Positions 50,640 to 62,163 of a stretch of 64,000 nt of DNA are shown here, piece after piece. Position 1 is the first letter of the stretch; every line of letters starts with the position of its first letter. Origin of the DNA: Musicola paradisiaca NCPPB 2511 (GTDB lineage: Bacteria > Pseudomonadota > Gammaproteobacteria > Enterobacterales > Enterobacteriaceae); assembly GCF_000400505.1 (NCBI RefSeq), contig NZ_CM001857.1:1262631-1326630 (forward strand), written 5' to 3'. Under the pieces are notes generated by a model. The model saw only the letters and a program-made list of their open reading frames with translations, had not been told where the DNA came from and made no database searches. Position numbers and translations under genes: made by a program.

Positions 50640-50671
50640 TCGTCAGTCGCACGTCTCACTCGGGGGTGAAC

Positions 50672-50702
50672 AGCTACCGGAATCGCACTAATACCGGTAG
50701 CT
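50672..50702. terminator. Hairpin after the cusA-like gene
   Basis: Perfect 9-bp stem AGCTACCGG / CCGGTAGCT with a 13-base loop, 8 bases past the stop of the efflux operon. There is no T-run on the transcribed strand, so termination before gpmA may be partial. Confidence 0.45.
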
Positions 50703-50710
50703 TGATCGGT

Positions 50711-53700
50711 TCAGCTTTTGTCTTCGCGCCGAGACGGTCGATGCAACAATAAGAACACCGCGGGTATGACCAACATGGATAACAACGGCGCGCTGATCAT
50801 GCCGCCCATCATCGGGGCGGCGATGCGCTGCATGATTTCCGACCCGGTGCCGCCGCCGCGCATGATGGGCAGCAGGCCCGCCATAATAGTGGCGACAGTC
50901 ATCATTTTGGGCCGGACTCTGAGCACCGCACCTTCGCGAATGGCCGTCAGCAGTTGATCGTACTGCAACGGACTCTCCGGCCGACGGTATTTTTCCACGG
51001 CATGATTCAAATACAACAGCATGATGACGCCGAATTCGGCGGCGACGCCCGCCAGGGCGATAAACCCCACCGCACCGGCGACGGACAAATTATAGCCTAG
51101 CCCGTAGAGCAACCAGACGCCGCCGATCAACGCAAAAGGCAGCGTGCCCATGATCAGCAACGCATCCTTGATCTTGCCGAAGGTCACGTACAGCAGGATG
51201 AAAATGATCAGTAGCGTGAAGGGCACCACCAGTTTCATTTTCTCGGTCGCACGTTCCAGATACTCAAACTGCCCGGACCAGCTCACCGAGACCCCTTGCG
51301 GCAACGTCACCTGGCGGGCGACCTGCTGCTGCATGTCCTCGACAGCGGATTTCAGGTCGCGGCCGCGCAGGTCGACATAAATCCAGTTGGACAGACGGCT
51401 GTTTTCGCTTTTCAGCATCGGCGGCCCTTCGCTGATTCGTATATCGGCCAGCTCAGACAGCGTTACGCGCGCGCCGCTGCGCGTAACGACCGGCAGATTG
51501 CGCACCGCCTCGACGGAATCGCGAATCTCTCGTGGGTAGCGCACGTTGATGGGATAGCGTTGCCGCCCCTCGATCGTTTCGCCGATGTTTTGCCCGCCAA
51601 TCAGCGTCGACACCATCGATTGCAACTCCTGCACTGACACGCCGTAACGCGCTGCTCGTACTCGGTCGATATCAACATCGATATAACGTCCGCCGGAGAG
51701 GCGTTCCGCCAGCGCCGACGTCACGCCCGGCACCTGTTTCACCACCTGCTCGATATGCGCGGCGACCTGCTCGATATCGTGCAGATTATCGCCGTTGACT
51801 TTGATGCCAACCGGGCTTTTGATGCCGGTCGCCAGCATGTCGAGCCGGTTGCGGATGGGCGGAACCCAGACGTTGGCGATGCCGGGAATATTGACGGTGC
51901 GATCGAGCTCGGCAATCAGTTTGTCCATGGTCATGCCGGGGCGCCATTGATCCTTCGGTTTGAGCCGGATGGTGGTTTCCATCATGGTCAGCGGCGCCGG
52001 GTCGGTGGCGCTGTCTGCTCGCCCGGCCTTACCGAACACGGTATCCACCTCCGGCACGGTTTTGATGAGCCGGTCGGTTTGCTGCAACAGCCTTGCCGCT
52101 TCGCGCGGCGAAATGCCGGGCAGCGTGGAAGGCATATACAGCAGGTCGCCTTCGTCCAGCGGCGGCATGAATTCGCTGCCCAGCTTGCTCAAGGGATACA
52201 GCGTCAGCAGCAGCAATACCGCGGAAACGGCCAGCGTGGTTTTGGGAAAGCGCAGCACCTGTTCCAGCACCGGCTGATAACCGGCGATCAGCCAGCGGTT
52301 GATGGGGTTGGATTGCTCATCGGGGATCCGGCCGCGGACAAAATACCCCATCAGTACCGGTACCAGCGTGATGCCTAATCCGGCGGAGACCGCCATGGCG
52401 TAGGTCTTGGTGAACGCCAGCGGCGAAAACATGCGGCCTTCCTGCGCTTCCAGCGAGAACACCGGAATGAACGACAGCGTGATGATAAGCAGGCTGCAGA
52501 ATAGCGCCGGGCCGACTTCGGTAGCCGCCTGAGTTGCCAGCGCCCACCAGGTATCTGCGGCGGGCTCCTCATCCGGATGCTGATGTCGCCATTGCTCCAC
52601 CACTTTGTGCATGTTTTCGATCATCACGATGGCGGCGTCCACCATGGCGCCGATAGCGATGGCGATGCCGCCGAGCGACATAATATTGGCGTTGATGCCC
52701 TGATAGTGCATCACGATGAATGCCCCCAGAATGCCCAGCGGCAAACTGATGATCGCTACCAGCGACGAGCGGAAATGGAACAGGAACAGCGAACAGATCA
52801 GCGCCACGACGATGAACTCTTCCAGCAGTTTCTGGCTGAGGGTGGAGATCGCGCGTTCAATCAGCGGCGAGCGGTCGTAGGCGGTAACGATCTCCACGCC
52901 CGGCGGCAGGCTTTGCTGGATCTGTTGCAACCGGGATTTGACCGCATGCAGGGTTTCCAGCGCGTTCTTGCCGGAACGCAAGATCACCACGCCGCCCGCG
53001 ACTTCGCCTTCCCCGTTCAGTTCCGCTACCCCGCGTCGCATCTCCGGGCCCTGACGCAGTTCAGCCACATCTTGCAGCAGAATGGGGATCCCCGCACGCA
53101 GGGTGATGACCACATGGCGGAAATCTTCCGGTTTAAGCAGATACCCGGAGGTGCGCACCATGTATTCCGCTTCGCCCATTTCGATCACCGAACCGCCGCT
53201 TTCCTGGTTGGCGGCTTGCAGCGCGTCAATCACCTGCTGGTGGGTAATGTTCTGGGCGCGCAACCGTTCCGGGTTGAGCACCACCTGATATTGCCGCACC
53301 ATGCCGCCGATGCTGGCGACCTCCGCCACGTTGGGGACGGTTTTCAGTTCGAACTTCAACAACCAATCCTGTAGCGCGCGCAGATCGGCGAGATTGCGCT
53401 TGCCTGTGCGATCGACCAGCGCGTATTCGAAGATCCAGCCGACACCGGTGGCATCCGGCCCGAGCGACGCTTTGGCTTCGCCCGGCAGGGTAGATTGCGC
53501 CTGGCTTAAATATTCCAGCACCCGGGAGCGGGCCCAGTAGGGATCGGTACCGTCTTCGAACAGCACGTAGACGTAGGCGTCGCCGAACATGGAAAAGCCG
53601 CGCACGGTTTTGGCGCCGGGTACGGACAGCATGGTGGTGGTGAGCGGGTAAGTCACCTGATTCTCCACCACCTGCGGCGCCTTGCCGGGGTAGCTGACGC

Positions 53701-53848
53701 GAATGATGACCTGCACATCAGAGAGATCGGGCAGGGCGTCGAGCGGTGTTTTCTGCAATGCGATGATGCCCCACGCCGCCATCAGCAGTGTGGCGATCAG
53801 CACCAGAAAACGGTTTCTTATCGACCAGCGAATAATCCAGGCGATCAT
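50711..53848 (-). CDS. cusA: CusA-like heavy-metal RND efflux pump (Cu+/Ag+ type)
   Basis: 1045 residues (E. coli CusA 1047). Inner-membrane HME-RND proton antiporter with twelve transmembrane helices and two large periplasmic loops. It begins [20 protein letters not shown]. The proton-relay Asp lies in [13 protein letters not shown]. Mets of the CusA metal path are matched in [25 protein letters not shown] and [15 protein letters not shown], which supports monovalent copper or silver over Zn/Co. The start overlaps the cusB-like stop as ATGA. Last gene of the operon. Confidence 0.95.
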   Translation of the reverse strand: MIAWIIRWSIRNRFLVLIATLLMAAWGIIALQKTPLDALPDLSDVQVIIRVSYPGKAPQVVENQVTYPLTTTMLSVPGAKTVRGFSMFGDAYVYVLFEDGTDPYWARSRVLEYLSQAQSTLPGEAKASLGPDATGVGWIFEYALVDRTGKRNLADLRALQDWLLKFELKTVPNVAEVASIGGMVRQYQVVLNPERLRAQNITHQQVIDALQAANQESGGSVIEMGEAEYMVRTSGYLLKPEDFRHVVITLRAGIPILLQDVAELRQGPEMRRGVAELNGEGEVAGGVVILRSGKNALETLHAVKSRLQQIQQSLPPGVEIVTAYDRSPLIERAISTLSQKLLEEFIVVALICSLFLFHFRSSLVAIISLPLGILGAFIVMHYQGINANIMSLGGIAIAIGAMVDAAIVMIENMHKVVEQWRHQHPDEEPAADTWWALATQAATEVGPALFCSLLIITLSFIPVFSLEAQEGRMFSPLAFTKTYAMAVSAGLGITLVPVLMGYFVRGRIPDEQSNPINRWLIAGYQPVLEQVLRFPKTTLAVSAVLLLLTLYPLSKLGSEFMPPLDEGDLLYMPSTLPGISPREAARLLQQTDRLIKTVPEVDTVFGKAGRADSATDPAPLTMMETTIRLKPKDQWRPGMTMDKLIAELDRTVNIPGIANVWVPPIRNRLDMLATGIKSPVGIKVNGDNLHDIEQVAAHIEQVVKQVPGVTSALAERLSGGRYIDVDIDRVRAARYGVSVQELQSMVSTLIGGQNIGETIEGRQRYPINVRYPREIRDSVEAVRNLPVVTRSGARVTLSELADIRISEGPPMLKSENSRLSNWIYVDLRGRDLKSAVEDMQQQVARQVTLPQGVSVSWSGQFEYLERATEKMKLVVPFTLLIIFILLYVTFGKIKDALLIMGTLPFALIGGVWLLYGLGYNLSVAGAVGFIALAGVAAEFGVIMLLYLNHAVEKYRRPESPLQYDQLLTAIREGAVLRVRPKMMTVATIMAGLLPIMRGGGTGSEIMQRIAAPMMGGMISAPLLSMLVIPAVFLLLHRPSRREDKS

Positions 53849-55338
53849 GGGTGGCCTCCGTGTTCGGCGGGCATGATGTCCAGCAGATGCGCGCCGTCAT
53901 CATCCAGACTGAAATGAAACATAACCTGGCTGCCGGGCTGTACTGCGGCGGGTAGCGCATCGCCGACGTAGGTAAAGTCCATGGTCATCGGCGACCAGCC
54001 GAGCTCCGGCACGGCTTCGTGGGCAAGGGTCACTTGTTTGCCGTTAATGGCCTTAACGAGGCCACGGGTTTGGTAAGACGGCGTCGCCACTGAGGTGGGT
54101 TGAGCGTTAACGGCAGGCGCGTCGCGCATTTGGCTCAACGAACTGCGCAGGCTGGCTTCGGAGTCGATCAGGAACTGGCCGGATGTCACCACGGTATCAC
54201 CGGCATTCAACCCGGAGAGCACTTCGGCGAAACCGTCCTGCGTAGCGCCAATCTGTACCTGTCGCGGCGTAAAGTAACCGTTGCCGTCGCTCAGCAATAC
54301 CCGATTCTGGCGGCTGCTGAGCAGCAGCGCTTCCTGCGGGATCATCAGCGCCTGACGGTTTTGGCGCTCGGTTAGCTGAACCGTCAGGTACATACCGGGC
54401 TTGAGGCGTTGTTGTGTATTGTGCAACTCGACCCTGGCTTTTAGTGTCCGGGTGGCGTTGTCCAACTGAGGCAGCAACTCGGCGATGCGGCCGGTAAATG
54501 TTTCGCCCGGCCAGGCGCTGCTGGCGGCGGTCATCGGCGCACCGAGCGTCATCCCGGCGGCCTGTGATTCCGGATATTCCACCTCTACCCATACCGGATC
54601 GTAACCGGCCAGTTCAAACAGCGGTTGTGCGGGCGTCAGTTGCGTACCGGCTCGCACCTCCAGCCGGTTGATGTACCCCTCTATCGGCGCGTTGATCGTC
54701 AGGCGCGGTTGGGGTTTGCCGCTGCGTTCCACCTGTCGGATCACGCTATCTGGCATGAATTGCAGCGATAGTTTTTGCCGCGCCGCCTGGGTCAGTTCAG
54801 CATCGCCCAACTGGCGTACCGCCAGATATTCCTGCTGCGCCGCCGCCCAGGCGGGGTTCCACAGCACCGCCAACGCCTGGCCTTTGCGCACTTGCTGTTG
54901 CACCGCATTGACATAGAGCTGTTCGACGATGCCGCCGCTGGGGGCAACCAGCGTGCGCAAGCCGCGTTCATTGACGGCGACGGTACCGTAACCGGATAGC
55001 TGCGGCTGGAACGTGCGGATTTCCGCTTTAGCGGTACGCACCCCCAGATTTTGTTGTTGACGGGGGCTGACGGCGACGCCGCCGTTATCCTGTACGTCAT
55101 CGGCGTAGCGCGGCACCAGCGGCATATCCATAAACGGGGATTGACCGGGTTGGTCGAAACGAGCGCCCGGCGACATCGGGTCATACCAGTAGAGCACCTT
55201 CCGTCCGGCGTCCTGGCCCGCTCCGCTCGCGGCGGCGGGCGGGGCGCTGACGGCGTTCGCACCCTGCCCCACGTAGTAACCGGCGGTAGCCGCCGCCAGC
55301 GCGACGACGAGCAGGCTGACAGTGAAAGTTCGGTTCAT
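53845..55338 (-). CDS. cusB: CusB-like periplasmic adaptor with a C-terminal CusF-like domain
   Basis: 497 residues from ATG 55338; E. coli CusB has 407. An N-terminal anchor or signal helix (5-22) is followed by a heavy-metal-binding segment with Met residues (YWYDPM at 50-55, PFMDMPL at 68-74), the membrane-fusion barrel and lipoyl regions ([32 protein letters not shown]-type strand), and from about residue 420 an extra domain with [20 protein letters not shown], the His/Trp/Met pattern of CusF. So the adaptor carries its own metallochaperone domain. Upstream the frame is continuous with the outer-membrane gene because of a one-base insertion there; the native overlap is ATGA. Confidence 0.92.
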   Translation of the reverse strand: MNRTFTVSLLVVALAAATAGYYVGQGANAVSAPPAAASGAGQDAGRKVLYWYDPMSPGARFDQPGQSPFMDMPLVPRYADDVQDNGGVAVSPRQQQNLGVRTAKAEIRTFQPQLSGYGTVAVNERGLRTLVAPSGGIVEQLYVNAVQQQVRKGQALAVLWNPAWAAAQQEYLAVRQLGDAELTQAARQKLSLQFMPDSVIRQVERSGKPQPRLTINAPIEGYINRLEVRAGTQLTPAQPLFELAGYDPVWVEVEYPESQAAGMTLGAPMTAASSAWPGETFTGRIAELLPQLDNATRTLKARVELHNTQQRLKPGMYLTVQLTERQNRQALMIPQEALLLSSRQNRVLLSDGNGYFTPRQVQIGATQDGFAEVLSGLNAGDTVVTSGQFLIDSEASLRSSLSQMRDAPAVNAQPTSVATPSYQTRGLVKAINGKQVTLAHEAVPELGWSPMTMDFTYVGDALPAAVQPGSQVMFHFSLDDDGAHLLDIMPAEHGGHP

Positions 55339-56595
55339 CTTGCGGGGGTTCCTTGTGGTGTCAGGTAGCGTATGGCTGCCCACAGGTTGGCCATGTCTCT
55401 GGCGGCATTCTGGGTGGCGAATGCGGCTGTCCAGCAGGCTGCGGCGTGCTTCGAGGATACTGGCCAGATCGCTGGCGCCGCTCTGGTACTGGCTTTGCAA
55501 CAGACGCAGACGTTGCTGTTGTAGCGGCAGCACCTCGTCGCGTTGTCGTTGCCATCGGGCCTGCGCCGCCTGATATTGCGCCAGCAGCGTATCCAGCAGC
55601 ACCTGATGCTCCCGTTCGGTCGTCAGCGTCCGATCGCGGGCTTCCATCGACCGGGAGAGGTCAGCGGCATGGTCGCGATCTTGACGTGTAGACTGGAACA
55701 GCGGCAGGTCGACGCTGATTTCAATTCCGGCCATGTCGTCGAAGTTGTTGCCGCGACGCCCATAGTAGACTTCCACGCCGATATCCGGGGTCGCCGCGAC
55801 TGCCGATTGCGCGGCGCGCGCTTGTGCCAGACGGGTTTCCTGTTCGGCTTCCCGCATTTCCGGGTGTTGAGGGATCGCCGCCTGCAGTTCGTGCGGTGAG
55901 GCGGGCAGACGTTCGATACGCGGCAGCGGGCCGCGTGTATGGATAGCGTCGACGCCGGTTAATTGGGTCAACCGGGCCTGAGCCACCTGAACGTCCCGCC
56001 TGGCGTCTTCCAACTGGTTGCGCATGGCGAGCAGCGTAAGCCGAGCGTCCAGCACCCGGCTGCTCTCGCCGCCGGCCGCTACCCCCGCCTTCTGCAAGGC
56101 CACCTGACGCTGGCTTTCATCGACCAGCGATTGCACCTCCTGCAACGTCTGATGCGAGAGCGCCAGATCCAGCCAGGCTTGTGCGGTTTCCCGCTGCAGC
56201 CGTGCGCGTACTGTATCGTTGTTGCTCTTGACGCTGTCGGCCTCGGCCTGAATCACCTGCGATTTGCGTGCGCGTTTGGTACTGCTGACATAGGTCTGCA
56301 TGATGCCGATACGTTGCATGGTCATGCTTTCCCGCGTCAGGCGGCTGGTGTTATTGCCGCCGAGCGGAATGTTTTCGATCCCGTATTTCAGTTGCGGATC
56401 GGGCAATTGCGTGGCGGAGACGGCCATGTTCTGTAGCGCGCTGATCCGGTGCTGGTTAGCGGACAGATCGGCGGAATAACGCTCCGCCGCCTGTAATGCC
56501 CCCTCCAGATCCAGATCCGCCGCGAAGCCCGCGACGGGCAGCCACAGCAACATCGCCAGCCACGCGCGTGTGGCGCGGAAGCTGCGTGTTTGCAT
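55335..56595 (-). pseudogene. TolC-family outer membrane channel of the Cus-type pump, frameshifted near its end
   Basis: ATG 56595 (GGAGA upstream) opens a TolC-family protein with a cleavable signal peptide (WLAMLLWLPVAGFA) and no lipobox Cys, unlike E. coli CusC. Coiled-coil repeats and the RRGNNFDDMAGIEISVDLPL segment are typical. The main frame runs to about 55420. After that the family-like ending (ATQNAARDMANLWAAIRYL then TPQGTPAR and TGA at 55335) is found only in the next frame. The gene length is a multiple of three plus one. One extra base near 55417-55421 therefore removes the stop and joins the frame to the cusB-like gene, predicting a 916-residue fusion. Either a real mutation or a sequence error. 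Confidence 0.85.
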
Positions 56596-56606
56596 GGTGT
56601 TCTCCG

Positions 56607-56981
56607 TTAATGCTGTTGTGGCGTGATGGCCGTCAGGGTGTAGCCGTCTGCGTCTTGAACGAAGCTGAAATTGACTGCGGTGCCCTGCGGCAACGGCGAC
56701 CATTGCCGATCCGCCGGCAGTTTGAACGTCATGGTCATGGCGGGCCAGCGCAGCGCGGGAACCGCGGCGTGCGCCAGCGTGACGCCGTCAGCACGCCACT
56801 GTTTTACGGTGCCGGTGGTTTGGTAGAGGGCCGCCGCCGCGTGATTCATGGACGACATGTCGCCATGATTCATACCGCTGTGGTTCATGCCGGCCATGTC
56901 GTGAGTGGGTTGCTGTGTTTGTTCCGCCAGTAGCGGCGTGGAGAAAAACAGGGCAGAGATGACGAAAAAGGTGGTACGCAT
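56607..56981 (-). CDS. cusF: CusF-like periplasmic Cu/Ag metallochaperone
   Basis: 124 residues from ATG 56981, which has GGAG 9 bases upstream; an upstream TTG at 56996 is less likely. Signal peptide to about residue 19 (FFSTPLLA). A Met/His-rich linker (HDMAGMNHSGMNHGDMSSMN) is followed by the small OB-fold domain with LAHAAVPALRWPAMTMTF, the His-Trp-Met-Met metal site of CusF. Delivers Cu+ or Ag+ to the adaptor. The gene order F-C-B-A here differs from E. coli cusCFBA. Confidence 0.93.
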   Translation of the reverse strand: MRTTFFVISALFFSTPLLAEQTQQPTHDMAGMNHSGMNHGDMSSMNHAAAALYQTTGTVKQWRADGVTLAHAAVPALRWPAMTMTFKLPADRQWSPLPQGTAVNFSFVQDADGYTLTAITPQQH

Positions 56982-57063
56982 GATAAATAGCTCCAAAGAT
57001 CAAATCGATAAATAACAAAAGGCCTGCGCAGAAACGCGCATAACGGGTTATTCATCGGGAGAG

Positions 57064-57510
57064 CTATTCTCTGAAACGGCAGAAACGTATTTCCGCCGGC
57101 GGCCCTATAACAGGAGGGGTAAACCAATCCGGCCCGGCAACCACGAGTGTAGACGCCGGGAGGGCGAGTTGTAGTTCGGTCTCGGTCGGCAGCGCCAGCA
57201 AGGCGATGGACGGCGTATCCTGGCTGGCGGAGTCCGGCAGGCAGTGTTTGTCGCACAACGGGCCGGCGTCAGCCGTATTCGCCACCGGCGTGCTGTCCGC
57301 CATGTTGTGGTTCATCGTCATGCCGGACGGCTGGGTATGGGCCTGGTGCTGGATGACCGCCGGCGCGGCGACAATCGACAACGAACATGCGTGACTCGCC
57401 ACCGCCAGTTGGGTATTCAGCAACAGCCAGCACAGCGCCAACAGCCAACCCCATCTGCTGGTGTAACGCAGATGCCGGTAGCTGAGAGACGCTGAGTGGC
57501 GTGTAGTCAT
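57064..57510 (-). CDS. Small exported Cys/His/Met-rich protein heading the efflux operon
   Basis: 148 residues, no E. coli counterpart. A basic N-terminus and a hydrophobic segment (WLLALCWLLLNTQLAVAS) act as signal or anchor. Next come potential metal ligands: HACSL, HQAHTQPSGMTMNHNM and CDKHCLPD. The tail ends PPAEIRFCRFRE, a type of ending seen in CopL/DUF2946-like proteins next to copper-resistance genes. Position directly upstream of cusF suggests a metal-binding or regulatory role in the operon, but function is inferred from context only. The 82-base gap to cusF and the region upstream show no clear CusR or CueR box. Confidence 0.75.
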   Translation of the reverse strand: MTTRHSASLSYRHLRYTSRWGWLLALCWLLLNTQLAVASHACSLSIVAAPAVIQHQAHTQPSGMTMNHNMADSTPVANTADAGPLCDKHCLPDSASQDTPSIALLALPTETELQLALPASTLVVAGPDWFTPPVIGPPAEIRFCRFRE

Positions 57511-57595
57511 GGCAAGTGTCCGAATAAAAACTAGCGCCAGTGTAAAAGTCTGAAAAACCTTACAGCAAGCAACAAATTGAAGAGTTTTGTAAAGC

Positions 57596-57618
57596 GCCGG
57601 AAAGCGAGGCTCTCCGGC
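57596..57618 (-). terminator. Hairpin after galM
   Basis: GCCGGA / TCCGGC stem with an 11-base interior, starting 7 bases past the galM stop. Moderate stem and no T-run; probably the end of the gal operon transcript. Confidence 0.4.
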
Positions 57619-57624
57619 ATACCG

Positions 57625-58666
57625 TCAGGGATGAATGCTCAGCGCGTAGGTGGTGAGAGAATGATAGCGTTTGCCGGGCTTCAACCAGCAATCGGGCTGT
57701 GGCCAGTCGGGGTGATGCGGGCTGTCCGGCAGAAACTCGCTCTCCAGCGCGATGCCGGCGAAATTCGGGTAACGGCCGCCTTCCCGCGTCGGGGTGCCGG
57801 TCAGAAAATTGCCGCTATACAACTGCAGCGCCGGGGCGCTGGTATACACCGCCAGTTCCAGCCGACCGTCGGCAGACCACAGCCTGGCTGCCGGGCTTTC
57901 GCTGGAGCCGCAGGTGCGGTGCAACAGAAAGGCGTGATCGTAGCCGCTGACGGCCTGCTGATCCCGATCGATCATAAAATCTTTCAGCAGCGTTTTAGGA
58001 TGACGGAAGTCGAAACTGCCGCCCTGTACCGCTTTCAGTCCGTTAAGGGGGATGCCTTCGCTATCCACCGGCAGGTAGTAATCCGCCATAATTTGCAGTT
58101 GGTGCTGCCGGGCGTCGGAACGACGACCGTCCAGGTTGAAATAGGCATGGTTGGTTAAACAGACCGGGCAGGGCTGATCCACCACCGCCTGATAGTCGAT
58201 TTCCAGCGCATTCTGCTCGGTCAGTTGATAGCGCACCTGCGCCGTCAACGCGCCGGGGAATCCCTGATCGCCGTCCGGTGAATGAAGCTGATAGACCACT
58301 TGTCGCTCATCCCGTTGCAGTATTTGCCAGCGGCGGGCATGAAAACCGTCCGGGCCGCCGTGCAGTTGGTGACGACCCTGATTGGCGGCGAGTGCAATGT
58401 CATTGCCGTCGTAGTGCAGCGTGGCGCGGGCAATACGGTTGGCATAACGGCCGACGGACGCGCCGAGGTAGGCATTTTGCTGTGGATACTGCACCGGCGC
58501 ACAACCGAGCAGGATCTCTCGTGTTTCCGTGTCGGACAAGGGGATTTGGCAGGAGAGCCAGGTGGCTCCCCAGTCCATCAGTGTGACGTGCATACCCGCG
58601 CGGTTGCGCAGCGTGACGAGCTGAAAAGGCCGCCCATCCGGCGCTAGCTCGGTAGTTTCGGTAAGG

Positions 58667-58677
<11 letters not shown>
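57625..58677 (-). CDS. galM: Galactose mutarotase (aldose 1-epimerase)
   Basis: 350 residues. Interconverts alpha- and beta-galactose so that GalK can act. Active-site motifs: [20 protein letters not shown] (catalytic His), and [19 protein letters not shown] near the end with the Glu region. It overlaps galK by 11 bases. Last gene of galETKM. Confidence 0.97.
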
Positions 58678-60868
<2,191 letters not shown>

Positions 60869-60919
60869 GGGGTACCTTTTTTCTCATTCGTGACCGACGT
60901 TCTTGCGACTATCGGCAAA

Positions 60920-61936
60920 TCAATCGGGAAAACCGTTCGGGTGGCGGGACTGCCAACGCCAGGTATCGGCCGCCATTTCGTCCAGCGTGCGGTTGACGCG
61001 CCAGTGCAGTTCGCGGGCGGCTTTTTCGGCGTCGGCCCAGTAGGCGGGCAAATCGCCATCACGCCGCGGCGCGAAATGATAGGGCAGCGGTTTGCCGCAG
61101 GCCCGGCTGAAGGCATCTACCATTTGCAACACGCTGTACCCGACGCCAGCCCCCAGATTGTAGATATGCACGCCCGGTTTTTGATGCAGCGCGCGCATGG
61201 CGGCGACATGGCCATCCGCCAGATCGACGACGTGGATGAAGTCGCGCACGCCGGTGCCGTCCGGCGTCGGGTAGTCGTGGCCGTAAATCGCCAGCGATTC
61301 GCGGCGGCCTACCGCGACTTGCGCGATATAGGGCATCAGATTATTGGGGATGCCTTGCGGATCCTCGCCCATCTCGCCCGATGGATGGGCGCCTACCGGG
61401 TTGAAATAGCGCAATAGCGCCACGCTCCAGTCCGGCTCGGCGCGCTGCAGATCGGCGAGGATCTGTTCCACCATCAGTTTGCTGCGGCCGTAAGGGCTGG
61501 CAGGCGTGCCGGTGGGAAAACTTTCTTGATAGGGGATTTGAGGCTGATCGCCGTAAACGGTGGCGGAGGAGCTGAAAATCAGCGTTTTGACGCCTGCCTG
61601 CTTCATGGCGTCCACCAGCGTTAGGGTGCCGTAGACGTTGTTGTCGTAGTAGCTGATAGGCTCACGTACCGATTCACCGACCGCCTTCAGGCCGGCGAAA
61701 TGGATGACGGCGTCGATGTCATGCTGGGCAAAAATCGTTTGCAGCAGATGGCGATCGCGAATATCACCTTGATAAAACAGAGGTTCTTTCCCGCTGACCC
61801 GGGTGATGGCGGCGATCACGCTGGATTTGCTGTTGCACAGATTGTCGAGGATGATCGGTTGGTGCCCCGCTGCGATAAGTTGTACGCAGGTATGGCTGCC
61901 TATGTAACCGCTACCACCGGTGATCAGGACTTTCAT
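60920..61936 (-). CDS. galE: UDP-glucose 4-epimerase
   Basis: 338 residues (E. coli 338). Short-chain dehydrogenase fold with the NAD motif GGSGYIGSHT at 7-16. Catalytic residues are in FSSSATVYG (Ser) and SPYGRSK (Tyr, Lys). First gene of the gal operon, 51 bases before galT. A GalR/GalS-type operator lies upstream. Confidence 0.98.
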   Translation of the reverse strand: MKVLITGGSGYIGSHTCVQLIAAGHQPIILDNLCNSKSSVIAAITRVSGKEPLFYQGDIRDRHLLQTIFAQHDIDAVIHFAGLKAVGESVREPISYYDNNVYGTLTLVDAMKQAGVKTLIFSSSATVYGDQPQIPYQESFPTGTPASPYGRSKLMVEQILADLQRAEPDWSVALLRYFNPVGAHPSGEMGEDPQGIPNNLMPYIAQVAVGRRESLAIYGHDYPTPDGTGVRDFIHVVDLADGHVAAMRALHQKPGVHIYNLGAGVGYSVLQMVDAFSRACGKPLPYHFAPRRDGDLPAYWADAEKAARELHWRVNRTLDEMAADTWRWQSRHPNGFPD

Positions 61937-61982
61937 AGAAACATCTCCAATGTGATTTCATTAAAAAAATACCATGACGAAA

Positions 61983-62127
61983 AGTATAAAAAGGTGATCA
62001 GCGCCGAACTATAAGCAATCTCAGTGTGACGCTGGTGTAGAGGGATCAGCATATCGCGATGAAATAACGACGTCAGTAGTTTCGTCATTTAAAAAGAGGA
62101 AGGGGGATTTTGTGGTAACGTTATCAC
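61983..62127 (-). promoter_or_regulatory. gal operon control region with GalR/GalS-type operator
   Basis: GTGGTAACGTTATCAC (62112-62127) is a near-perfect palindrome with a central CG, fitting the GalR/GalS operator GTGNAANCGNTTNCAC. Nearer galE a TATACT (61983-61988, minus strand) may be the -10, and CAGTGTGACGCTGG near 62030 resembles half of a CRP site. The 227-base galE-modF gap contains no gene. Confidence 0.65.
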
Positions 62128-62163
62128 TCCGGACACTCATCAGCATGAATGTCCGGCGCGAGG

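Noticed and set aside
57511..57624. CusR- or CueR-type operator upstream of the efflux operon
   Set aside because: ACAAA and TTTGT half-sites occur with nine bases between, but the rest does not match a known copper-regulator palindrome.
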